Of a DNA stretch of 15,356 bases, positions 1-7,065 are shown in pieces. Within the stretch, counting starts at the first letter, position 1. Each line of letters opens with the position of its first letter. The translations under genes were made by a program, and so were the position numbers. Origin of the DNA: Bacteroidaceae bacterium (GTDB taxonomy: Bacteria > Bacteroidota > Bacteroidia > Bacteroidales > CHK158-818); the NCBI GenBank assembly GCA_017467745.1, contig JAFUKV010000031.1, positions 1-15,356 of the forward strand, read 5' to 3'. Under the pieces are notes generated by a model. It had not been told where the DNA came from. It was given only the letters and a program-made list of their open reading frames with translations, and searched no databases.

Positions 1-717
1 GAAACATACGACGTTACAACTGTGCGAGCGTCTACACCCATGTACCTTTTAGCCCGCGTTATCCGGTCTATGGGTATAAAAATGGTACTTTCCGGCGAAG
101 GAGCCGACGAAATTTTCGGTGGGTATCTATATTTTCACAAGGCGCCGGACGCAAAAGCTTTTCACGAAGAAACGGTACGAAAACTCAGTAAATTACATTT
201 ATATGATTGTTTACGAGCCAATAAATCGCTAAGCGCATGGGGTGTTGAAGGACGTGTACCATTTCTGGACAAAGAGTTTCTGGATGTCGCCATGCGATTT
301 AATCCGGAAGCGAAAATGGCAAATGACGAAAAAATGGAAAAATGGCCTCTACGTAAAGCATTTGAAGATATTATCCCAAAAGAAATTGCTTGGCGACAAA
401 AAGAACAATTCTCTGACGGAGTAGGATACAATTGGATAGATACGTTAAAAAAAATCACTTCCGAACAAATCTCCGACGAAGAGATGGCTCATGCAGCCGA
501 ACGTTTCCCTATCAACCCGCCTATGAATAAAGAGGAGTATTTTTATCGTTCGATATTTGAGGAACACTTCCCTTCGGATGCAGCAGCTCGATGCGTTCCG
601 TCGGTTCCGTCTGTGGCATGTAGTACAGCAGAAGCATTGGCTTGGGACGCTTCATTTAAAAATATGAACGACCCATCAGGACGTGCCATAAAAAACGTAC
701 ATATAAAAAGTTACTGA
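1..717 (+). CDS. asnB: Asparagine synthetase B (glutamine-hydrolysing), 3' part
   Basis: This is the C-terminal synthetase half of the enzyme that makes asparagine from aspartate, ATP and glutamine-derived ammonia in the cytosol. The reading frame is open from base 1, so the gene starts outside the window; 238 codons are present. The GTG at 22 is internal and not a start. Visible marks are SGEGADEIFGGY at fragment residues 31-42, typical of the AsnB synthetase domain, and WGVEGRVPFLD followed by LDVAM further on. The C-terminus, with WDASFKNMNDPSGRA, matches the usual end of bacterial AsnB. The glutaminase domain and the PP-loop SGGxDS motif lie outside the window. A hairpin with a T-rich tail follows the stop. 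The family call is secure; the unseen 5' part cannot be judged. Confidence 0.95.
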   Translation, partial: ETYDVTTVRASTPMYLLARVIRSMGIKMVLSGEGADEIFGGYLYFHKAPDAKAFHEETVRKLSKLHLYDCLRANKSLSAWGVEGRVPFLDKEFLDVAMRFNPEAKMANDEKMEKWPLRKAFEDIIPKEIAWRQKEQFSDGVGYNWIDTLKKITSEQISDEEMAHAAERFPINPPMNKEEYFYRSIFEEHFPSDAAARCVPSVPSVACSTAEALAWDASFKNMNDPSGRAIKNVHIKSY

Positions 718-748
718 TTTAAACTAAATAGTCCTATTGATTGATTTT

Positions 749-790
749 TCTCCGGTTTCTTGTGAAAAAAGCCGGAGATTTTCATTTTTG
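749..790 (+). terminator. Probable rho-independent terminator of asnB
   Basis: TCTCCGG (749-755) pairs with CCGGAGA (772-778), and the stem can be lengthened by weaker pairs inward. It is followed by a T-rich stretch (TTTTCATTTTT). It lies 31 nt after the asnB stop. T-rich sequence also precedes the stem, so it is not a textbook U-tract. Confidence 0.65.
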
Positions 791-843
791 AACAATATAA
801 AAATGAGGATTTATTATCATCGGATATCTTCAACATTTCGATT

Positions 844-877
844 AAAACGGCGAAGATTATATAATTTTCGCCGTTTT
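844..877. terminator. Perfect 11-bp inverted repeat, possible bidirectional terminator or attenuator
   Basis: AAAACGGCGAA (844-854) and TTCGCCGTTTT (867-877) are exact reverse complements around a 12-nt A/T-rich loop. The flanking A and T runs would give a short U-tract on either strand. It lies between the asnB terminator and the small gene at 987, so it could be a second asnB terminator or a leader hairpin. Confidence 0.5.
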
Positions 878-901
878 GTAATAAATTCCGATTTAAGTTT
901 A

Positions 902-909
902 TATCTTTG
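902..909 (+). promoter_or_regulatory. Bacteroidetes-type -7 promoter box upstream of the small gene
   Basis: TATCTTTG fits the Bacteroidetes -7 consensus TAnnTTTG. A TTTG at 875-878 could be the -33 element, but the 23-nt spacing is longer than the usual 19-21, and that TTTG overlaps the hairpin at 844-877. The site is about 78 nt before the ATG at 987. A similar but poorer box (TATCTTTA) occurs near 963. Confidence 0.45.
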
Positions 910-986
910 ACATCAATTTTCACTTATAGGACAAGAGGAGTTGTAATTTGCTTTCAAGTTTATATCTTTATAATATATTGAATACC

Positions 987-1223
987 ATGAAAACTTATTC
1001 TATGATTATTCCAGAACAAGTGAAAAACTTAGCAAACAGCAACGGCTTCAATGCCATAGGATTAGTTAAATATACACAGGAAGAAAGCATCTATTCTATT
1101 AGTTGCGTTGATGCAGAAGGCTTTGTTCTTCCCATAGGACTTCCACATTATATTATAGACCATAATAATGGCTTACTTTCACTTTTTTGCGATGAAGATT
1201 TTCATATTACAAATACTTTATAA
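987..1223 (+). CDS. Small hypothetical protein, 78 aa
   Basis: I do not recognise this protein. It begins MKTYSMIIPEQVKNLAN and is soluble-looking, with no signal peptide or membrane segment; the C-terminal half is rich in aromatic and acidic residues (IIDHNNGLLSLFCDEDF). I chose the ATG at 987. The frame is also open to a TTG at 948, 7 nt after an AGAGGAG sequence (934-940), which would add 13 residues (LSSLYLYNILNT-like), so the start is uncertain. A promoter-like box lies at 902-909. The gene runs convergently with ctp, whose stop is 65 nt away, and no clear terminator lies between them. Amino-acid composition and codons look like real coding sequence, but function is unknown. Confidence 0.6.
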   Translation: MKTYSMIIPEQVKNLANSNGFNAIGLVKYTQEESIYSISCVDAEGFVLPIGLPHYIIDHNNGLLSLFCDEDFHITNTL

Positions 1224-1288
1224 ATAATCTTCATATTTTCAGATTAACTAATTTGTTGTCTATTCTTGTTTATATTTTGCCTTCAAGT

Positions 1289-2875
1289 TTATTCTTTTAT
1301 ATGAAGCAACTGATTGTATAGGTTGTCGTTTTCTATGATTTCGAGTGCTTTTTTATATGTGTCAGACTCTAAGTTAGAAACTTTTATATAGGCCTCATAA
1401 TTAAACAAATCTCTTGCTAACAACGATTTAAGCCATATCTGAATCGCCTCTTTTTCCTTCTCAGAAACGGTTTCGGATGGAGTTATTTTTTCTTTTTCCG
1501 CTGCTGTTATAATATCGTTTATCATGTCGTCAGAAACAGAGAAGTTCTTGATATAAGCATCTAAATCTTTATATTTCGATTGCATTTCCCCCCTATGATT
1601 ATCTATATAATCAGTACAATAAGAATTTAAAATACCTGCGGCAACTACCTGCCCTAAATATTTCGTAAATCGAGTTGTGTCGAGCGGAACAAAATAATCG
1701 GGCATTATACCTCCGCCACCATACACTGTACGCTTATTCTGCAATGTGCTGACTTTTAACGAATCCGGGAAATGAATACTATCGGCATTAGATAATTCGC
1801 CGTTGTTATATCGGTCTATCAAATCTTGATTATATTGCTCTATTCCATCGGTATAAGGCCGTTGTATGCTTCTTCCGGAAGGCGTATAATAGCGCGATAC
1901 GGTTAGTCTTATCATAGAACCGTCCGGCAACGGTATCGGACGTTGTACTAACCCTTTGCCAAAAGTTCTACGCCCTACAATCACGCCTCTGTCCCAATCT
2001 TGAACCGCTCCGCTGACAATTTCGCTGGCAGATGCGGAACTTCCCTCTACCAAAACAACAAGTTTTCCTTTATGTAATAACCCGTTTTTTGTAGCTACTG
2101 CATCTTCGCGAGCTATTTTGCGGCCTTCGGTATATACAATCAATTTCCCTTCATCCAACAATTCATCTACAAGATTTATAGCAGAATTCAGATATCCGCC
2201 TCCATTACCTTGCAGGTCGAGGATCAGGTTTTTCATTCCCTGTTTTTGTAGTTTTTTTACCGCTTCGACAAACTCTTCATGCGTAGTAGCCCCGAAACGG
2301 TTTAATCGAATGTATCCGGTATGTTTTGTTGCCATATAAGCAGCATCGAGACTATGAATAGGTATTTTGTCACGAACGATTTTAAATGTCATAGGTTCGG
2401 TTTGCCCTTTGCGCAACACCGATATAATCACAGTAGACCCTTTCTTCCCGCGTATGAGATTCATTATTTCCGTATTACTTTTTCCAACTCCGGCAATGAT
2501 AGTATCATCAACAGCAATAATACGGTCTCCCGCCAATAAACCGACTTTCTCAGACGGACCGCCGGGTATGGTCTGAATAACATACAATGTATCTTTGTAC
2601 ATTTCGAACTGTATTCCGATTCCATCGAAATTACCCTGCATGGTCTCGTTCATGCTTTTCACCTCTTCGGGTGTCATATAAGTAGAATGCGGATCCAATT
2701 CTTTGAGCATTCCCCGTATGGCATCTTCCGCCAATTTATTTTCATCGACAGAATCAACATACAAACTGTTTATAGCAAATGCGGAAAGCGTCAATTTACA
2801 GTTAGCATCCGATTGTTTTTGGGCTGTTGCACCAATAGCTGCCAATACAGCCCATAATAAAAATATCTTTTTCAT
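1289..2875 (-). CDS. ctp: Carboxy-terminal processing protease, S41 family, exported
   Basis: This is a serine endoprotease of the CtpA/Prc family that acts in the periplasm or at the envelope, cutting proteins near their C-termini. I place the start at the ATG at 2875, giving 528 aa, because the protein then opens with a signal peptide (MKKIFLLWAVLAAIGATA, cut before Q). A longer frame to 2968 would run through coaD. Order of parts: signal peptide 1-18, helical N-terminal region, PDZ domain about 82-168 (GIGIQF, GGPSEKVGLLAGDRI), then the S41 core. The Ser/Lys dyad is expected at S282 in GSSASASEI and K307 in RRTFGKG, 25 residues apart as in Prc and CtpA. A roughly 130-residue tail follows. 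It is last in the parE-coaD-ctp run, 13 nt after coaD. Native substrates are not evident. Confidence 0.93.
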   Translation of the reverse strand: MKKIFLLWAVLAAIGATAQKQSDANCKLTLSAFAINSLYVDSVDENKLAEDAIRGMLKELDPHSTYMTPEEVKSMNETMQGNFDGIGIQFEMYKDTLYVIQTIPGGPSEKVGLLAGDRIIAVDDTIIAGVGKSNTEIMNLIRGKKGSTVIISVLRKGQTEPMTFKIVRDKIPIHSLDAAYMATKHTGYIRLNRFGATTHEEFVEAVKKLQKQGMKNLILDLQGNGGGYLNSAINLVDELLDEGKLIVYTEGRKIAREDAVATKNGLLHKGKLVVLVEGSSASASEIVSGAVQDWDRGVIVGRRTFGKGLVQRPIPLPDGSMIRLTVSRYYTPSGRSIQRPYTDGIEQYNQDLIDRYNNGELSNADSIHFPDSLKVSTLQNKRTVYGGGGIMPDYFVPLDTTRFTKYLGQVVAAGILNSYCTDYIDNHRGEMQSKYKDLDAYIKNFSVSDDMINDIITAAEKEKITPSETVSEKEKEAIQIWLKSLLARDLFNYEAYIKVSNLESDTYKKALEIIENDNLYNQLLHIKE

Positions 2876-2888
2876 ATACCGATATAGT

Positions 2889-3362
2889 TTATTTTCGTAT
2901 AATGAGTTTAATTTTTGAAGGAATAAACTCGCTGGGATCTTTTCCATATCGAAGAAGTTCGCGTACAATGGTAGAACTGATATGCGTATGTTGCGGTTCG
3001 GTAAAAAGAATTATCGTCTCTATCCCGCTCATAGCCCGATTTACGTCTGCTATGGTACGTTCGTACTCAAAATCGTTAACCGTTCGTATTCCCCTCAAAA
3101 TAAAACGGGCATTTACCGAAGCGGCAAAATCGATTGTCAGACTATTGTACGACATTACCTTTATGCGGTCATTTCCTCGAAAAAGCGAACGAATCATCTC
3201 TAACCGCTCATCTATTGTATAATAAGTACTTTTTGATTCGTTTACACCAATAGCGATAATAATCTCATCTAATAATTCGAGCCCCCGATTTACGATAGAC
3301 AAATGTCCGACAGTAAAAGGATCGAACGTACCGGGAAATATGGCTATTTTTTTAAGCAACAT
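2889..3362 (-). CDS. coaD: Phosphopantetheine adenylyltransferase
   Basis: This cytosolic enzyme transfers AMP from ATP to 4'-phosphopantetheine to give dephospho-CoA, the penultimate step of coenzyme A synthesis. At 157 aa it is the usual length. It shows the nucleotidyltransferase signature GTFDPFTVGH (residues 11-20, the T/HxGH-type site with H20), the substrate-binding K44, RFILRGIR (86-93), and ISSTIVRE near residues 128-135, the counterpart of ISSSLVKE in the E. coli enzyme. Its ATG at 3362 lies inside the end of parE, an 11-nt overlap in another frame, which suggests translational coupling. The ctp start is 13 nt downstream. Identification is secure. Confidence 0.96.
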   Translation of the reverse strand: MLLKKIAIFPGTFDPFTVGHLSIVNRGLELLDEIIIAIGVNESKSTYYTIDERLEMIRSLFRGNDRIKVMSYNSLTIDFAASVNARFILRGIRTVNDFEYERTIADVNRAMSGIETIILFTEPQHTHISSTIVRELLRYGKDPSEFIPSKIKLIIRK

Positions 3363-5214
3363 CGTCGTCTTCTATAACAAGATTTTCAATAATAAAGTTT
3401 TGACGTTCCATTGTGTTCTTACCCATATAGAATTCGAGCAACTCTTTCACTACGTCTTCTTTGCGTAAGGACACTTGGTCTAAGCGAATATCCGATCCGA
3501 TAAAACCTTTAAATTCGTCCGGAGAAATTTCTCCCAATCCTTTAAATCGGGTAATCTCTGCATTTGCTCCCAATTTTGCAATAGCGGCGATACGCTCATC
3601 TTCAGAATAGCAATAAAGCGTCTCTTTTTTATTTCTTACCCGAAATAACGGTGTCTGCAAAATATAAACATGACCTTTCTTTATAAGGTCAGGAAAAAAT
3701 TGCAAGAAAAACGTAATCATTAACAGCCTGATGTGCATACCGTCCACATCGGCATCGGTAGCGATGATTACTTTGTTGTATCGAAGGCCGTCAATACCGT
3801 CCTCTATATTAAGGGCTGCTTGCAATAAATTGAATTCTTCATTTTCATAAACCACCTTACGTGTCAACCCGAATGTATTCAACGGCTTTCCGCGCAGGCT
3901 GAAAACAGCTTGATACTCCACATTGCGGCTTTTGGTTATTGAGCCGCTGGCAGAATCTCCTTCGGTAATGAAAATACAGGTTTCATCCAAATTATCGCCT
4001 TTGGTATCGTTAAAATGTTTTCGGCAATCGCGTAATTTCTTATTATGAAGATTCGCCTTTTTAGCGCGTTCACGAGCTAATTTAGTAACTCCGGCTATGG
4101 CTTTCCGTTCTTTTTCCGATTCCAGAATTTTTTTCAAAAGACGATCGGCTGTCTCTCCATTTTTATGGAGATAATTATCTAATTCTTTCTTTATGAAATC
4201 GCCTACAAACTTATTGATCGAAATACCATCTGGCTCCATTTCTTTCGAACCGAGCTTGGTTTTTGTTTGCGACTCGAAAACCGGTTCTACCACTTTTACG
4301 CTGATAGCGGCTACTATACCGTTACGAATATCCGCATAGTCGAAACCTTTATTAAAAAACTCTTTGACGGTACGGGGCACAGCTTCACGGAATGCAGAAA
4401 GATGCGTCCCTCCCTGCGTTGTATGTTGCCCGTTCACAAAAGAATAATATTCTTCTCCATATTGATTGCTATGCGTAATTACTACTTCAATATCAGGCCC
4501 CGACAAATGTATAATCGGATAGAGTGCATCTGTTGTCATCCGGTCGTTCAACAAATCTTCCAGCCCGTTTTTAGAAAAATATTTCTGTCCGTTGAAAAGA
4601 ATTGTCAACCCTATGTTCAGATATGCGTAATTTCTCAGCAACGACTCTATATATTCATCTTTATACTTATAGTTCTGAAAAATAGTGTTATCCGGGACAA
4701 ATGTTACACGTGTACCGTTAGGCTCTGCGGTAGCGCATACTTCCGCATCGTCCGACACCGCCCCTCGTTGATATGTTACGCTTTTTACAAGACCATCGCG
4801 GTACGATTCTATATTAAAATATGTAGAAAGGGCATTAACCGCCTTAATACCGACACCATTCAATCCGACCGATTTCTTAAATGCTTTTGAGTCGAATTTT
4901 CCTCCCGTATTCATTGTAGAGGAGACGGCTTTTACCTTATCCAAAGGAATACCTCGCCCATAGTCGCGTACACTGATTTCCGTTTCGGACATTTCTATAA
5001 CGATTTGTTTACCGAACCCCATCATATATTCGTCAATAGCATTGTCGATAACCTCTTTCAAAAGCACATATATACCATCGTCTGCATGAGCCCCGTCGCC
5101 AAGTTTACCGATATACATACCGGGACGGCGACGGATATGCTCTTTCCAATCGAGCGTACGTATGGCGTCAGAGTCGTATCGTAGATTATTGTTCTGAGTA
5201 TTTTGCTCTTCCAT
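3352..5214 (-). CDS. parE: DNA topoisomerase IV subunit B (GyrB/ParE type)
   Basis: This is the ATPase subunit of a type IIA topoisomerase that, with ParC, separates linked daughter chromosomes. The 620 residues carry the GHKL ATPase marks EVIDNAIDEY (54-63, catalytic E54, Mg-binding N58), GRGIP (86-90) and GLNGVGIKAVNALS (117-130). The transducer lysine motif QTKTKLG (316-322) follows, then the TOPRIM site EGDSASGS (418-425) with PLN-type loop SLRGKPLN and DADVDG (487-492), and RFKGLGE near 556-562. I prefer ParE to GyrB because of its length and lack of GyrB-type insertions, but close paralogues make this less certain than the family. It is the first gene of the operon with coaD and ctp, and a good promoter sits about 32-62 nt upstream. 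No parC is in the window. Confidence 0.88.
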   Translation of the reverse strand: MEEQNTQNNNLRYDSDAIRTLDWKEHIRRRPGMYIGKLGDGAHADDGIYVLLKEVIDNAIDEYMMGFGKQIVIEMSETEISVRDYGRGIPLDKVKAVSSTMNTGGKFDSKAFKKSVGLNGVGIKAVNALSTYFNIESYRDGLVKSVTYQRGAVSDDAEVCATAEPNGTRVTFVPDNTIFQNYKYKDEYIESLLRNYAYLNIGLTILFNGQKYFSKNGLEDLLNDRMTTDALYPIIHLSGPDIEVVITHSNQYGEEYYSFVNGQHTTQGGTHLSAFREAVPRTVKEFFNKGFDYADIRNGIVAAISVKVVEPVFESQTKTKLGSKEMEPDGISINKFVGDFIKKELDNYLHKNGETADRLLKKILESEKERKAIAGVTKLARERAKKANLHNKKLRDCRKHFNDTKGDNLDETCIFITEGDSASGSITKSRNVEYQAVFSLRGKPLNTFGLTRKVVYENEEFNLLQAALNIEDGIDGLRYNKVIIATDADVDGMHIRLLMITFFLQFFPDLIKKGHVYILQTPLFRVRNKKETLYCYSEDERIAAIAKLGANAEITRFKGLGEISPDEFKGFIGSDIRLDQVSLRKEDVVKELLEFYMGKNTMERQNFIIENLVIEDDDVA

Positions 5215-5573
5215 ATATAAAAATGTGGCTTATTTAACCAACAAACAAAGATACGAAACTTTATCCGTCAATGCAATTTTTCAAAATATTAGGTTGAAAA
5301 CAAACAAAGAATCACGTTTAATTTATTTGCGAATATAGCAATTCGCTATTTTGAGATTTTGTACCTTTTTGCGTACATCTATAAACTAATAAACATGCGT
5401 ATACACCTTCTTTAACATGGTGAGTAACCAGCTTTCCGAAAAGCCGACTTAATAACCAAATCCCGAAAACAAAAAACATATTTGCGTCATTGATTATAGT
5501 CATCTGACGCAGAATATATTATCTGATTACATAAGAAGAAAAACAAAGCACCTGTAACTTTCTATCACACAGG
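5215..5573. other. Intergenic region between the GNAT gene and parE
   Basis: These 359 bp hold the parE promoter on the right-to-left path and a weak hairpin after the GNAT gene. A 61-codon minus-strand frame (5318-5503) with a hydrophobic start (FFVFGIWLLSRLFGKLV) is present, but it has no recognisable family, promoter or ribosome site, so I do not call it a gene. Confidence 0.5.
5246..5276 (-). promoter_or_regulatory. Promoter of the parE-coaD-ctp operon
   Basis: Read on the minus strand, TATCTTTG (5253 to 5246) fits TAnnTTTG exactly. A TTG (5276 to 5274) lies 20 nt upstream, the normal spacing for a Bacteroidetes -33 element. The predicted transcript would start around 5240, giving a leader of roughly 25 nt before the parE ATG. 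Confidence 0.7.
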
Positions 5574-5574
5574 T
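5538..5574 (-). terminator. Weak candidate terminator after the GNAT gene
   Basis: On the minus strand ACCTGT (5574 to 5569) pairs with ACAGGT (5555 to 5550), and a T-rich run (TTTGTTTTTCTT) follows. The stem is only 6 bp with a 13-nt loop and starts at the last base of the stop codon, so it may not terminate well. Confidence 0.35.
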
Positions 5575-6707
5575 TATAACTGTTTGATAAACGCCCGCCG
5601 CCGTTTATGCTGCTCGTAATTGAAGTACTGCCACTGAGATTGTACTTTTCCATTTATTTCAAGCTCAGGATTACTTTCGGCATATTTGTACTTATTTTTC
5701 ACAAAAACAGGTATCAAATCAGAAAATAACAATGCGTTCACTCCTTTATTTTGATAATCGGGACGAACAGCAACCAATAATAAATCAACCACATCATTCT
5801 GTCCTTTTAACGCCCTCAGCAAATGGTAAAATCCGGTAGGAAACATCTTTCCCTTCGATTTTTGAAGCGCTTTCGCCATAGAGGGCACAGCTACCCCCAC
5901 TCCTACCAACTCATCATCTTGATCTGTTATTAAGGTAACATTATCAAGACGCAACACAGAGATATACATTTTTATGTAATAATCTATTTGCTTTTGAGAC
6001 AAAGCCGAATATCCGTATAAATCGGCATACGCCTCATTTATCAAGTTGAATATTTTTTTACCGTACCCCTGTATCAAATCTTTGGTTTTACTGAATTTCA
6101 ATATTTTTAAATTGTATTTTTTCCGGACAATATCCGAAATTCTTTGATGTTTTTCAGGAATGGCATCGGGAATATATATTTTAAACTCTACCCAGTCTAT
6201 CTCTTTTTCATATCCTAATTTAGTTATATATTCAGGATAATAAGGATAATTGTAAATGGTGGCCATAGTTCCTACTTGGTCAAACCCCTCTATCAACATA
6301 CCTTCCGGATCCATATCGGTAAAGCCCAGAGGCCCTTGTATTGCCGTCATCCCTTTTGAACGCGCCCAATTTTCCACAGCATTAAATAATTCCCGGCAAA
6401 CCTCTTCATCATCAATAAAATCTACAAATCCGAATCGAGCATATTTTTCACCGTTTTTTTCGTTGGCTTTACGGTTTATAATACCGGCAATTCTCCCTAC
6501 GGGTTTACCGTCGCGATAAGCCATATAATAAACAGCCTCGCAAAAATCAAACGCAGGATTAACCTTTGGCGAAAGCGTACAAACCTCCTCTCCGATAAGA
6601 GGAGGAACAAAATAAGGAGAGTCTTTATATAGCCGAATAGAAAACTTAATATATTCTTTTAAGGCTTTCTTTCCCGAAATCTCTTTAATGGAAACTGCCA
6701 TATTCAT
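5574..6707 (-). CDS. GNAT-like N-acetyltransferase, 377 aa
   Basis: The protein resembles the large, two-part GNAT-fold proteins common in Bacteroidetes; substrate unknown. The N-terminal part carries SPYFVPPLI (30-38), AYRDGKPVGRIAGIINRKAN (63-82) and a conserved block IQGPLGFTDMDPEGMLIEGF (123-142). The C-terminal part has the acetyl-CoA-binding loop as VAVRPDYQNKGVNALLF (312-328), with Q319-x-K-G322-x-x-A325 in place of the common Q/RxxGxG/A. Both halves look like acetyltransferase units, so one may have lost activity. The E. coli YghO protein may be a distant relative; this is from memory of the family and untested. There is no signal peptide. Starts at 6707 and 6701 (MNMAVS) are both possible. 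It is divergent from pckA and not obviously in an operon with parE, 359 bp away. Confidence 0.75.
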   Translation of the reverse strand: MNMAVSIKEISGKKALKEYIKFSIRLYKDSPYFVPPLIGEEVCTLSPKVNPAFDFCEAVYYMAYRDGKPVGRIAGIINRKANEKNGEKYARFGFVDFIDDEEVCRELFNAVENWARSKGMTAIQGPLGFTDMDPEGMLIEGFDQVGTMATIYNYPYYPEYITKLGYEKEIDWVEFKIYIPDAIPEKHQRISDIVRKKYNLKILKFSKTKDLIQGYGKKIFNLINEAYADLYGYSALSQKQIDYYIKMYISVLRLDNVTLITDQDDELVGVGVAVPSMAKALQKSKGKMFPTGFYHLLRALKGQNDVVDLLLVAVRPDYQNKGVNALLFSDLIPVFVKNKYKYAESNPELEINGKVQSQWQYFNYEQHKRRRAFIKQL

Positions 6708-6768
6708 TTACTTTTGAACATAATTATATTTATTCTCTTCACCTACCCCAAACAGCAGATATGAGGAA

Positions 6769-6776
6769 CAAAAATA
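6769..6776 (-). promoter_or_regulatory. -7 box upstream of the GNAT gene
   Basis: The minus-strand reading TATTTTTG matches TAnnTTTG and lies about 62 nt before the GNAT start. The nearest TTTG that could serve as -33 (6805 to 6802) is 25 nt away, longer than usual, so the match is moderate. Confidence 0.45.
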
Positions 6777-6985
6777 CACAATAATCAGTAATTTCTGTCG
6801 ACAAAATTTAAAAAATACCCTGAGGCAGAAAAACATACGAAAAAAATTTCAATCCAGTTCTCGTTTTTATTACCTTAGAAAGCTGATTATCGGCGCAATA
6901 TGTTTTTCATAAATTCATTATTAATTTTTTAGATGAATTACAGAAATATTTCTTTAATAGGGAAACGACTTGTAGATATTTATTG

Positions 6986-6993
6986 TAATTTTG
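6986..6993 (+). promoter_or_regulatory. -7 box of the pckA promoter
   Basis: TAATTTTG is an exact TAnnTTTG match 72 nt before the pckA ATG. No clear TTTG lies 19-21 nt upstream, so the -33 element is weak or this promoter depends on an activator. The leader is A-rich and lacks a Shine-Dalgarno (AATTAAAAACAAACAA before ATG), as is usual for highly expressed Bacteroidetes genes. Confidence 0.55.
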
Positions 6994-7065
6994 TGTCGGC
7001 TTATAGAAATGTAAAAAGAGAAAAGAGATAAATATAAAATTAGTCAATTAATTAAAAACAAACAA

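Larger units (their letters stand above)
6708..7065. other. Divergent intergenic region, GNAT gene and pckA
   Basis: The 358 bp between the two divergent starts hold a promoter-like box for each gene (6769-6776 and 6986-6993). I see no ORF, RNA gene or strong hairpin in it. Confidence 0.5.

Noticed and set aside
711..923. 70-codon minus-strand frame after asnB
   Set aside because: It lies wholly over the asnB terminator and the 844-877 hairpin and has a composition typical of non-coding A/T-rich DNA.
2876..2968. 31-residue N-terminal extension of the protease
   Set aside because: It would overlap coaD and place a signal peptide inside the protein; the start at 2875 gives a normal exported protein.
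3352..5214. DNA gyrase subunit B instead of topoisomerase IV subunit B
   Set aside because: Length of 620 aa and sequence style fit ParE better, but an alignment with both Bacteroidetes paralogues is needed to be certain.
5318..5503. 61-codon minus-strand frame between the GNAT gene and parE, with a hydrophobic start
   Set aside because: No recognised family, promoter or ribosome site, and the second half is of low-complexity composition. Kept only as a note on the intergenic region.
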